NCBI GenBank assembly: GCA_964019155.1
Contig: OZ025243.1
Location: 32,684,028 to 32,748,027, forward strand
Origin: Osedax fenrisi
Taxonomy: Eukaryota; Annelida; Polychaeta; Sabellida; Siboglinidae
DNA: 64,000 nt
Direction: 5' to 3'
The position numbers were made by a program, and so were the translations under genes. How positions within the stretch are numbered: the first letter of the stretch is position 1; each line of letters starts with the position of its first letter. The notes under the pieces were generated by a model. It made no database searches, had not been told where the DNA came from, and worked only from the letters and a program-made list of their open reading frames with translations. This document shows, piece after piece, positions 47,562 to 59,344 of the stretch.

Positions 47562-47869
47562 GTGAATGAATACAGTAATAATACATATACTTTATTTATC
47601 AGGAATTTAGTAAGAAATAATATATAATAGATAAATAATGTAATTAGTTAACAATAGTATATTAACATATTATTGATAGTCTATATTAATAGTATATATA
47701 TTAAATTTGAATTTATGAATTATAAATATAACAGGATAGCAAAAACTTAATATAATATAATATAATTAGTTAAAATTATGTTACAATATTACTAATTTAT
47801 AATTTATTTAACATACTATTAAATAATTAATAATAATTACTTAATTATAATAAAAACTATACTATTATT

Positions 47870-47992
47870 TATTTATATGATTGTGAACCTTATATATATA
47901 TTACCCTATTAGAATTAGGTATTAGTAGAGACGAATGTAAAGGATACTGTGCAACTATTATAACCCACAATGTTACATCAAAAACAATGGTA
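47870..47992 (+). other. Candidate exon, weak
   Basis: The plus strand reads YDCEPYIYITLLELGISRDE then CKGYCATIITHNVTSKTM before ATG|GTATTA at 47992. CCCTATTAG at 47903-47911 could be an acceptor. The text has three cysteines and a possible N-glycosylation site (NVT), and differs from the flanking AT sequence. I recognise no family; chance is possible. Confidence 0.2.
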
Positions 47993-48500
47993 TTATATAA
48001 TATATTAATATTATAAAATATTAAAAATTATATAAATTAATAAATAACATATGGGGACTGCCCTACAAGTGATCACATTTCGATATTGTAATATATAATT
48101 TCCACCTACTACCAACTAATGATGTCGGATTGTAATACCGACATATTTTTTTTAGAATATAATTATAAAATATTATTAAAATCAGTTTATAAAAAATATT
48201 AAAATCCTTTGATGAGTTTATAATTATATATATATATATATATGTATATAATATATTATATTAAATTATATATATATATATTGATATGTTGAGTTTGTTT
48301 ATTAATCGTGTTTGGTTTGGTATTATTTTTTTGATATTTAGCTGGATATATAAATAAATGATCGGCTTTTGTTAAAACCATGAATGCATTAACATGACTG
48401 CAACTTTGAAGGGACATTAGAGATATGTATATGGTTATAAGTTAACACTTCTTCAAAGTACCTGGATAGGATGAAAGTACTTCACCAAATAAAAAAATAA

Positions 48501-48540
<40 letters not shown>

Positions 48541-49421
48541 CCAGCTAAATATATTCGTGGTTCTTCTAGAACATCACGTAACCTATGTAGTTTAACTAAT
48601 ATTAGAGTAGCTATTAAATTGTTTACCTATTAATATAATTAATTCACCAAATGTATAAGAATTTACCAGATTATATAAATGAATCGTCTTTAATTAATAT
48701 TTATCTTTTATTATATATATTTTAATTTTATTATATCTTATCTAGTTTTTTATTTTACCTTTTATCATTTTACAATTATATATTATTATTGTATATATTA
48801 TATTAAAAATGATGAGTTATCGATAAAGTTTGTTTTATATTTTTACTAAATTATATAAACGTATCGTATTTAATAAATATTTACATTTTATTATACGTAT
48901 TTAATTTTATTATATCATATCTAGTTTTTTTATTTTACAATAATATTTAATACTAGTATTAATTATTTAAACATGATGAGTTAGAGCTAAAGTTTCGTTT
49001 TATATTTGTATTTTATATTGTCATTCAAAAATAGTTTTTATTTTATATAAAAATTTATTTAAAAAATCAATCGTATTAAAGTATTAAATCTTACTTATAA
49101 TATATTAATATTATTATTATTTAAAAAACAAAAATACAAAACAAAAAAAAAATAACCATAACAATAATAAAATAATCACAGTAACAATAATAACTAAACT
49201 TATAATTAAAAGTTTTTCTTTAATTAAATAATAATATTTTTATTATTTTAAATAATTAAATGTTATAATAAGTATTAATATTAGTATCAATTATATTTTA
49301 ATGTGATTAAAAAAAAATTATTTTTTATATTTTAAATATATATTTATTTTATATTTTTATGTTATCATCGAAACTTTACTCTATATGTAGATACCGTGAT
49401 AAGCTATTCTTGCTTTATCTA

Positions 49422-49455
<34 letters not shown>
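47993..49455. other. AT-rich noncoding stretch with a small inverted repeat
   Basis: ATATTTAGCTGGATATATA at about 48337 recurs as reverse complement at about 48534-48552, with a 180-bp spacer that holds GAAGGGACATTAGAGATATG. No coding domain. Imperfect doublet of about 180 bp at 48650-48850 / 48840-49010 (both with TTATATAAA-CGTAT and TCTAGTTTTTTATTTTAC). Confidence 0.55.
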
Positions 49456-49456
<1 letters not shown>

Positions 49457-51872
49457 TAGGGTAGGTGGCCGGCGTTGCCCATGAATGAGACTATTTTAGG
49501 TGTGGGTGTAATGGGTTAGTTGAGACTATTGGGTCTTTTTTAGATTTTTATATAATGTTTTCTAGCAGTCAGTGGGCCGTTATTTATCTTTTTTTTATTT
49601 TAATGAAAAAAAAACAATGATAATTTCATAATGTATTTATTAAAACAAAACTTTAACTACTTTGGTCTACTATTAATAATAAGTAAAAGTATTTAACCTA
49701 ACCTAACCACAACTGTGAAAATATACTTTTATAGGTTCCCTCGGGATGTAATGCAGCTAAAAAAAACCTACCAATATTTAAACTTAACCCAACCTAACCA
49801 CAACTGTGAAAATAACAATATAAATAAATATGATTTTATAGGCTCACTCCGGAAGTAATGCAGCTAAAAAAAACCTACACAAATCAAAACTTAAAACAAC
49901 TATCCACAATTATGAAAATATCCTTGTATAGGCTCACTCGGGAAGTAATGCAGCTAAAAAAAACCTACACAAATTAAAACTTAAACCAACCTAACCACAA
50001 CTGTGAAAATAACAATATAAATAAATATGCTTTTATAGGGCTCACTCTGGAAGTAATTCAACTAAAAAAACCTTCAACAATTAAAACTTAACCCAACCTA
50101 ACCACAACTGTTAAAATAACAATATATATATATATAAATATGCTTTTATAGGCTCATTCGGGAAGTAATGCAGCTAATAAAACCTACACAAATTAAAACC
50201 TAACCCAACCTAACCACAACAGTTAAAATAACAATATAAATAAATATACTTGTATAGGCTCTGGAAGTAATGCAGCTAAAAAAAACCTACACAAATTAAA
50301 ACTTAACCCAACCTAACCACAAATGTGAAAATAACTAATACTCAAAATATCACTGAACACACACGTACATATCACTATACTTTTATAGGTCCACTCTGGA
50401 AGCAATGCAGCTAAAAAATCCTACACAAATTAAAACTTAACCCAACCTAACCACAACTGTGAAAATATCCTTGTATAGGTCCACTCGGGAAGTAATGCAG
50501 CTAAAAAAAACTACCAATATTAAAACTTAACCCAACCTAACCAAAACTTTGAAAATAAATAAAATTCAAAATATCAATGACCACACACATACATATATCA
50601 ATATGCGTTTATAGGCTAACTCGTGAAGTAATGCAGCTAAAAAAACCTACACAAATTAAAACTTAACCCAACCTAACCACAATTGTGAAAATAACAATAT
50701 AAATGAATATGATTTATATATATGATGACATTTGGCGAAATATTAAAACAGAGATGGAAACCCTATTATTCATATTTTCATGATTTTTCTGATTTGATTA
50801 CATGTATTTTCGTACTCCTAATCTGATGAATTCATAATGTATACGAAAAATTTACCGCAAGTCGCTCAAATAGACTATTCTAAAATCATGTATTTTCCAC
50901 TTTTTCGGCCGTAGCTCAAAGAATATTAAACATAAGAAGTCACAATTTATCAAAGTATATTCTATTTTACTTAACTATTTAATAAAGTTAAAATATTGAA
51001 ATTGAATAATTATTATAGATTTTTAACTTATAATGTAACTTATAATTTATGTTTACATGGCGTAGATAGGAAATAATTAATATAAACTCGTAACGTAAAA
51101 AAATATGATCTCAATTTTACTCGTTCGTGAACTTTTTCTCAATAATACGGGTAAATAAATTCCTATTTACCAATTGTTATTTCGATATTCAAACCGGAAG
51201 TACCATTTCATAAATCTACGTAATGTATTAGAAATTAAAGAAACTCATTTTTACGAAATTATTTACGATAAAATTCTCCACGATAATGTTTGCTATTAAA
51301 AATTTGCGTCGAATTTAAATTTTTCGATTACGTAAATCGATTAAAAAATGACACTATTTAACGATTATTGGTATTGCGTGAATACATTTTCAAAAAACTA
51401 AATTATGTTACCCCCGCTGCCCCACTTTATCTCCCGACGTTTTCCTTACGTTTTCCTTACGGCGAATTTTAATTATTTGAATTTATATAAAATATTAAAT
51501 ATTAAATTTTAACGATAAAAACCCAAAATACTACCAGAAATATTGCCCGTAGATGAAAATGAGTGTGCGCATACTATGTATTCCTAAATATATTTCGGGT
51601 AGCTAACCTCATATGTATATAGTTGGCAAAAAAAAATTTCAAATCGAGCATTATTTGAATTTAAGTATACACTTTGTTGAGATTTTTGACGGAAAAAGAC
51701 TTTTATGGAAAAGAGATTTTGAAAAATTTAAAAAAAAAATCACACCTCAATTTAAAAAAAATTATTTTCCTATCCGTTAACGTCGAGGTGGGGACGGCTC
51801 GGCCTGCGGCCTCGGCGTACGAGCCCGCCGCGCACCACCTTATTAAAGTATGTTTAGACGAATATATATAGA
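49456..51872 (-). mobile_element. Helitron-like element, non-autonomous, minus orientation
   Basis: Read on the minus strand the element starts TCTATATATATTCGTCTAAA at 51872 and ends ...CACCTACCCTAG at 49456. Before the CTAG end, at about 10 bases' distance, is a GC-rich hairpin (ATGGGCAACGCCGGCCA), as in Helitron 3' ends. The flanks are A before TC and T after CTAG, the A|T insertion site of Helitrons, with no target duplication. The 5' end carries a GC-rich block (51782-51840) very unlike the surroundings. The interior has a minisatellite (49690-50720) and no helicase frame. The open frame at 51674-51871 lies across the 5' end and is not a gene. Confidence 0.8.
49690..50720. repeat. CCTAA-containing minisatellite inside the Helitron, about 10 units
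   Basis: Units of about 90-130 bp contain AACTTAACCCAACCTAACCA, CAACTGTGAAAATAAC, TTTTATAGGCTCACTCGGGA, AGTAATGCAGCTAAAAAAAA and CCTACACAAATT. Copies vary in the spacer between AATAAC and the TATAGG block. Some copies read TAACCTAACCTAACC, which includes the arthropod telomere unit in complement (CCTAA), but only two to three in a row. Confidence 0.9.
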
Positions 51873-51879
51873 TAGATTT

Positions 51880-52130
51880 AATATATATAATATAATGTTC
51901 ATTATTTAATTTTACAAAATAAATATTAATAGTAAATATACAAAATAATTATAAAAATAAAAAAAGTCAAGCAAAATATACGGGAATGGTATTCAATTGT
52001 ATGCATGCATAATAACTATATATAGGAATACAATTTAATAGATAGGGTTGAGTTATATTTTATTTTTTTAAATATTTAAAAAAAATATTAAAATGCATAC
52101 TCCCAAGTCTCTAAAACTTCAACATATCCA
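51880..52130. repeat. Diverged dispersed repeat (partner at 56340-56530)
   Basis: Shares AATATACAAAATAATT, AAAAAAGTCA-AGCAAAATAT, GGGAATGG-ATTCAATT and ATATAGGAATA with 56340-56530 in the same order. It directly flanks the Helitron-like element. Type unknown. Confidence 0.6.
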
Positions 52131-52559
52131 TAATATATCAAATAGGAAAGTACATTATTATAGCAGATGCTTTCTCAAGGTAGTTACCCATAAATACACT
52201 TGCTACTATAATAGTAGACATCGGTAACATATACACATATACACATATACAAATGCCATCCCATAGAAATAATACATCATATGAATCACAAGTTAAGCAG
52301 ACAAAATAGACGAATATCTATGACAACTCATAGCAGAAAGTTGGCCAAAATATAGGCGACATCTAAAAATATAACTAAGAGCATACTGGCCTTTCAGAAA
52401 CTAACAATCCATATACAACATCTAATATCGAAGGGTTGACTACACTATTACCGGAATCAGCAATACGCAGCATACTAAGAAAAATGCATTAAGCACATAG
52501 TGTATAATACCAGATAATGTTATCAAAAAAGACAATGTTTCACAAGTATCACCTTAATA

Positions 52560-53219
52560 AAAAATGTGGTTGATATGAGACAATTTACATATATCTAGGC
52601 ATATTCCTGTTTTAAGAATATTAGTATATATGATTGAAAAGGATCGCATAATTGAAATGATAATATCTTTAATAAAGCTTTCGTAATACAATCACGTGAG
52701 TTATTATACTTTTTGGGTAGTAGTCATAGGCATTTACGTACCACGTTAGATATCGTAGGGTATGAGGAAAATGAAGGAGATGTCTATTGCGATCATGGTG
52801 TTTACATACTATCAGTAACTGTAGTAAATTACTATCAATACTTTTATTAAAATCCGATTAGTATTGATGTGATAAGAAGGATGCTTTGTCAACATTAGAT
52901 GATAATACAACATTACTATTATAGTGTATTCTTTCGATGTACGTGTTAGAACATTGACTAACTAGGTTAGAACATTTTTTGTTGTAAAACTATAAATCTA
53001 TTTGTCTACCAATGAAATAGCAAAACCATTGTTCCAGTTAATATAAACAATAAAATAATGCATTTTTAATTGTTTCAGTGATTCTAGAAATGAGCTCAGA
53101 TAATTTAACAGTATCGTTTTATGTAATATAGTATAAATAACAATAATTGTATAGTCAAACACACAAATATTAATAAATACAAACTTTTCAATAAATGTAG
53201 AGTGTGTGCAGGGAATTCA

Positions 53220-53266
<47 letters not shown>

Positions 53267-53490
53267 TACCATTACCATTTGTTTTTATTATTCTATATGA
53301 TCTAAAAAAAATATAATAGGTGTTATTTAAAAAATATATACCATCCGTTATTTCATAATTAAGTTAAGTTTCGGTAAATTTGAGAATATCATATTAGTTA
53401 CTTTGAATCATGTATAATAATGTTGATAATTTATTAATGAGACTTTATGAGTTAAAGTTAAATACTTTTATGAAATAATCTAGTCAAGTA
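52560..53490 (-). pseudogene. CR1/Jockey-like LINE fragment
   Basis: Nucleotide similarity, with gaps, to the copy at 31705-34080. The block around 52650-52780 (ATAATATCTTTAATAAAGCT, TGGGTAGTAGTCATAGGCAT) matches 32400-32500, and 53360-53480 (TTTCGGTAAATTTGAGAATATC, ending ATCTAGTCAA) matches 33640-33760. So it spans linker to endonuclease start on the minus strand. Frames are destroyed. It abuts another LINE end in the opposite direction at 53490. Confidence 0.72.
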
Positions 53491-53965
53491 TTATTAAGAG
53501 CTTTTAAAAATTCCGGTCCTACCCTATGATAATCTTTCCCTCCTACCATTCGTCCTAATAGATCCCACACAAAATTATAAATCTTACTTCTTATTTTCTC
53601 TCTATCTTTAATCATTAAATTATACAACTTATTATTTGTGTCCGTGTTATATTCAACGTATATTATTATTAAATTATTATCGTATTATTATTATCATATT
53701 TGTATTTAACACCTCTCTATATCAATTCCGTCTGTATTATATAACACTCCACTATATCAATGCAGTATGTAGTATATAAAACTCCTCTATATCACTTATT
53801 ATTTTTGTCTATTGTTATATTCAATTTATATTATTATTAAATTGTTATCGTAGTACTATTATATTATTATTATGTTCTTCCCTCATGAGCGAATGGGTCT
53901 ATATGACCCTATTTTAGTTCATAATAAACCAAATATCATCATACCATCATATATATAAATATATA
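53490..53965 (+). pseudogene. CR1/L2-like LINE C-terminus and 3' end
   Basis: AFKNSGPTL, two stops, SFPPTIRPNRSHT, the same C-terminal block as on the minus strand at 19935-20060. The 3' part contains a doublet of about 170 bp (53628 and 53796; TTATATTCAA-TATATTATTA-TTAAATT). It ends CATGAGCGAATGGGTCTATA, GACCCTATTTTAGTTCATAA then a TATA tail, a usual LINE finish. Confidence 0.72.
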
Positions 53966-54012
53966 TATATAATGAATATATATTTACTGTAGTGATGTAT
54001 AATAAATATATA

Positions 54013-54375
54013 TCCCAGTATTCAATACTCGTGTTTAACTTGGATTTATCTCGAGTTTAAACTCGTGTTTAGCCTGCTAATTTGGTAACACTATTAACAC
54101 CAGCTAGATCCATGTTTAACTCGAGATTAATCCCAGATAAATCTAAGTTAAATACAAGTTCACTTTAGTTAAATCCCAGTTAAATCCAAGTTTAACTCTA
54201 GTTAAATCCCAGTTAAATCCAATTTAACTCGAGATTAAATCCAAGTTTAAAAATAATTTAAATTTATATTTATATTATATCTCTATATTATTTATATCTA
54301 TTAATATATTATACCTGCTGATTTATATTATATTGTTATCTATATATATAGTATATTTATATTCTATATTTATAG

Positions 54376-54409
<34 letters not shown>

Positions 54410-54617
54410 TGGCTAGATAAGTAATTTATATATTAGTAATTTTATATCAGTTTTATTTTGGCGAAACTATAGATCTATAATATTATAATTATATGTTACA
54501 TCATGTATGATATGTTACCTATATCTACTATATATATAAAGTATGATACCTAAATACTTTTATGATTTTAATTATTTTATAAGTATTTTTATAAATATAT
54601 GGTATTTTATATATATA

Positions 54618-54654
<37 letters not shown>

Positions 54655-55008
54655 TATACATTGTTATATATAGGTTAAATAAATTGTTTTAAAAAAAAAA
54701 AAAATTTTTAATATGATAAATTTATCAAAAAATATTCAATATTTGTTATTTATTTTTATTAGTTTAGATTCAATAAATTTACATAAATTTAATAAAATAA
54801 TAAATAATTAAATAATTGGTAATATTATAGATAAATATTTTGGACTACAAAATAACTTGGATTAAACTGTGATATAATGATCCAAGTTTCAACTAGTTAA
54901 ATATGGATCAGATAAATCCAAGTTTACACCACCTAGATCCAAGTTTGGACCAGATTCCCCCAGTTTCCCAGTTAGATCCAAGTTAAACACGAATATTTAA
55001 TACTGGGA
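54013..55008. mobile_element. 996-bp TIR element with subterminal repeats, TA duplication
   Basis: Left end TCCCAGTATTCAATACTCGT, then GTTTAACTTGGAT. The right end is the reverse complement with two mismatches in about 34 bp. TA on both sides. Both arms hold many copies of AATCCAAGTTTAA / TTAACTCGAG-type motifs in both orientations (54040-54250 and 54850-54990), probably binding sites. The middle is AT-rich with TA runs. There is no transposase. This is a MITE of a TA-target superfamily, and its ends do not match the pogo-like MITE family. Confidence 0.85.
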
Positions 55009-55443
55009 TATTGAATTTTAGGAATTATAATGTATGGTAATATGTAGAATTATTGGAAATTCATGAATAGATCTAATGAATATAAACAGATCTAAATGTA
55101 TTTCAGTGATAGTATTTCAGTGATTTTGTTGAATTTTATGAAAATATAAATCGTAAAGTGTATATAAAATGACTAAATAATTATTTAATAATTTATATAA
55201 TTAAATGTATATATAAATATATATATAGTTAACTATATATATTTATATATACATTAATTATTCTATATAATAATTAAATATTATAGTGATACTATATATC
55301 TTATATTCATGCATATTATTATCTAATTTAATTAATACAGTATCTTATCTTATCATGTAAAAAATCCAGAATAACTAATTTTAATAAAATAAAAAGTAAT
55401 ATTGTTGTTGATATACAAACAGGAAGATATACTGAGATATTTG

Positions 55444-55492
<49 letters not shown>

Positions 55493-55500
55493 CAACATTT

Positions 55501-55737
55501 ATGAACAAGGCAAATAATAAAATATTACCTATAAATTTACAGAAATTATATAAAATAAAAACTTATAATAAAAATCTATTTTATAGAATAAAAGTCAGAA
55601 CAGATCCAAAAGCTTTTTGTATGACTAATGTTGGACCAAAATTATGGAATAACCTAAACATAAATCTGAAATACAATAATAATCCAAATAAATTTAATAA
55701 AAACTATAACAAATATTTAATAAGTTTATACAACTAA
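55501..55737 (+). pseudogene. LINE C-terminus
   Basis: ILPINLQKLYKIKTYNKNLF, then RTDPKAFCMTNVGPKLWNNL and NPNKFNKNYNKYLISLYN, 78 residues. The GPKLWNNL block and the following Lys-rich FK--YK-yL end are the C-terminus of a CR1/L2-like LINE, close in style to the 46540-46760 segment. No upstream catalytic part is present. Sequence up to about 56220 may be its 3' untranslated part. Confidence 0.72.
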
Positions 55738-56339
55738 TGATATACTTTTATTAACAATTTTATTTTATTGACTAATGTTAAATTTTACAAATTAAAAAAT
55801 TATTATATTATATGTTGTATATACACTTACTTTGATTCTACTTTATTATCATTTTCATCTAATTGACTAATGATATATATTTTATATAATTACACATACA
55901 TGTTTACATCACATATTATGTACTTTTACTTTTACTTTTACTTTTATACAACTATAACTATAGATATCATTTTATTTATAACATTTTAATATTTCTTTTT
56001 AATTACATTTTTAAAAATTAAATAATATTCACTTTTTAGATGCATTATAATATTTCTACTGAAAAATATATTATCTATTTTTTTTTTTTGATTTAAAAAA
56101 AATATTTCTTTTATTATTTTTTTATGGTAATATTTGTCTTGATTTATTCTATATATTATATGTTTTCTATATATCTATGATTTATTTTTATTTTATGTAT
56201 ATTATATATTAATTTATATAATAATATATATATAGTCATTATATACGGGAACGGCTGACAATCAAAAATATACCTAATGGGCATACCTTTTTTTAACAAT
56301 AAGTAACAATTTGATATTTTATATTATACTTACTTAATA

Positions 56340-56530
56340 TATATAATATATCGTTCCATATTTGGTTTTATAAAATAATCATTAATGACAAATATACAAA
56401 ATAATTGTCAACCTAAAAAAAGTCATAGCAAAATATAGGGAATGGCATTCAATTTTATATAGGAATAATAATCACGAATATGGATACAATTAAGATTGCA
56501 TATAATCATCTATTAGGTATACGTATAATA
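56340..56530. repeat. Diverged dispersed repeat (partner at 51880-52130)
   Basis: Blocks ACAAATATACAAAATAATTG, AAAAAAAGTCATAGCAAAAT, AGGGAATGGCATTCAATTTT and TATAGGAATAATA match the order at 51950-52040. Moderate divergence. Confidence 0.6.
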
Positions 56531-57958
56531 TGATGAATCATACTCTATATTTTAATATCTGGTATCCTATAATAATGAGATTAATAAATACGCATGCGCA
56601 TTTATTAGTATCTTTGATATAAATAAATATTCAATAAATATTATTTTTGTAATAAAAAGTTTATTTTATCAATTTATTTAAAATCGAACAAGTACTACAG
56701 AACATAATATGTTAGTGTTGTTATTAATATAATATTTTTAAATAATATATTTATAAATTAAATTGTAAATTGAATTAACAGTTAATTATATACAACATTT
56801 TTAATATTATCTATATATTTTAAATTATTTAAAAAATACAATTTGAAATATTCAATAATTGAATATAACATGTGTTTTTAAATCAGCTTCATATTATTAA
56901 ATTTATTTTTCGTAATAATTATTAATACAATAATTTAATTTATAATAAATAATTGTGAATATTAAAGTTATAATAATATAATTATAACAATTATTATTGA
57001 TAATTGTATAACATCTATTATTGTTCAATTTATAATATTGTCAACTAGATAAATCATTTATTAAATTAATTTATATTAATTAAATAAATGATGTATTCAT
57101 TACAGTAATGCTCAATTTACATTCTTAATATTTATTTACTTATTATTACATATAATAAAAATTCATAATATAATAGTATTATTAATACACATAATATATT
57201 TACTATAATATTACTTGTTTAGTATAAATAATTGTTGATAATTATTTTATAATAATTTATTATAGTATAATTTTAAATATGATAATTTATTAACTATACA
57301 ATTAATAAAATCGTATTTATTTAATGTTAAAATTATAATTATATTATTAAGTTTAGTATATTATTATCTGTATAATCATATAATGTTTAATAATTAATAT
57401 TTATACATCATAATTATAGTATGATTTATAACTTATATTTTAATAACATGTTTAGTATTAATTACGGTAGAAAGTAATCTTGTACGAGATCATTACGGAC
57501 TATATAATCTAGTTCTTCTTATTAAATTTATTCTAAAAGTATTATTTATGAATTTAATATTATAGTTATCTTAAATTATTTTAATTTCGACTCTATAGTC
57601 ATCATTTATATACATATATATATATATATTATATTTTCCATCAGTAATTAATAATTAAATATAAATATTAGAATAATTCTATAATTATGAAAACACTTAA
57701 TTTTACAAGTACCAGAGTACTAATAAGTTGTATGTTTAAATTACGTACATTCTAATTACCTCGTGCGATATTAATTTAATTCTTAATTACTCATATCAAT
57801 TTATTAAAGTAATCACTGACGACTTTTTGAGTAATCTATTATGACTTATTTTGTCAATAAGTAATTTTATTTATAAAACCAATTTAACTTATATATATTA
57901 ATAAATATAGTTATCTATATTTATACTTATCTATATTTTTCTAATTTTTATATGAAGG
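56531..57958. other. AT-rich stretch, nothing recognised
   Basis: No domain or clear repeat seen on either strand. Confidence 0.5.
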
Positions 57959-58171
57959 ACACCGTTGGGGCAATAAAGTGAACCTGGCGAGGTATGTTCC
58001 TCTCTGAATGTCATCGCATAAATGACGTATCGTGGGTGCCTATAAAGAACTATATACAGCAGTCGATGGACGATATAGTATGCATGTCTGGTGCTCTACT
58101 AAATGTGATGAGAGATATAGATGATCGGAGAATGCGATTCATAGAGTGCCGAAAAAGCTTGCCATAGTAAG
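57959..58171 (+). other. Coding-like island of unknown origin
   Basis: About 200 bp of much higher GC than its flanks. One frame reads MFLSECHRINDVSWVPIKNY, IQQSMDDIVCMSGALLNVMR, DIDDRRMRFIECRKSLP and then a stop. ATATGAAG before it could be an acceptor, and AGTAAG|GTAAAT at 58171 is a good donor match, though the frame stops first. It might be a host exon relic or part of the gag of the decayed gypsy element downstream. I cannot assign it. Confidence 0.3.
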
Positions 58172-58844
58172 GTAAATTAATTTTGTGTATATAAATATAT
58201 ATATATTTATCAATTAAGAGGATCTCAATGGATAAATTAGTTAATATCAGAAAAAATTGTACTATTATTAAATGTAATATTAATTGGTGATATGTTATTT
58301 AGTAACTATGAACAAATTACCAATTAAATAAGTTTTTAAATAACATAAAAAGCATCTTTTATAGCATGATATTTAAAATATATTGTTATATAATATTTTA
58401 TATCTAATATAAAAATCTATAAAAATTACATTTATTTATAGATAAAAAAACTTATTAATTATTAACTTTAACTTTAACTATTAACTATTATTTTATAATA
58501 TTGATTTTATATTAGCTGAATGCATCATGTAATTACTTTACAATTTATTTATTGTTGACTTTTCAAATGCATTTTACTAGAAATAATATATGCTATGTTT
58601 ACATATATAAATGAATGTTTAGATAAAAGTACAAAGCGATCTACCTAATTATTTTGCTATATATAATTAACATATATATGCATAATATAACAAAACCCAT
58701 ATTTAATAATAGAATTATTATTTGTAAAATATATATATTTTACTCTTATGTAATAGATAGGATTTTCTTTCTTTTTTATATAATAAAAAAAATAGTTTAA
58801 TTCAATAAATAGTATTTTAGAAACATTTAAAAAAAAGAGACAAT

Positions 58845-59055
58845 ACGTTCCTTATCTCTACACATATGAATTCAACAAAATGGCCGTCCCAAAAATACAT
58901 ATCGCACCTACTACCACCAAACTTACTAAAGCAAAATAATATTTAGATCTTTGCCGTCAATCATATACTCCAATATGCATGTTTTATTTGGTTCATTTTA
59001 TATCACTATTTAATCGTATATAATATTTATTATAATCATTAATTATCTACTAACT

Positions 59056-59104
<49 letters not shown>

Positions 59105-59253
59105 CTCATATATACATATATGTTACTCAAACTATCAGTAACAATTAAATATATATATAGTTATTAATATATTTAAATTATATAGAATTGGATACCTGAA
59201 ATCCAGTTTATTTGATGAGTTTCAACACGGTATCATGCACTGATTAACGTAAT
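58845..59253 (-). repeat. Dispersed repeat, copy B (inverted partner at 20818-21200)
   Basis: Reverse complement of the blocks in copy A: CCTTATCTCTACACAT, CAAAAATACATATCGCACC, TACTCAAACTATCAGTAAC, AATTGGATACCTGAAATCCA and GCACTGATTAACG. A (TA)n run (59061-59102) has grown between two of them. Confidence 0.8.
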
Positions 59254-59344
59254 ATATATAACACTTTAAATTATTTACTAATTCATATTTTGTTTATTAT
59301 ATATTTTAAGACTACAAAAAAACTATATGTTGAAATAAATTACA

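Noticed and set aside
49690..50720. Interstitial telomere
   Set aside because: CCTAA occurs only two to three times in a row inside a longer unit; it is a minisatellite within a Helitron-like element.
51674..51871. Plus-strand frame of 65 codons with an Ala/Pro-rich end
   Set aside because: It lies across the GC-rich 5' terminus of the Helitron-like element; the composition alone explains it.
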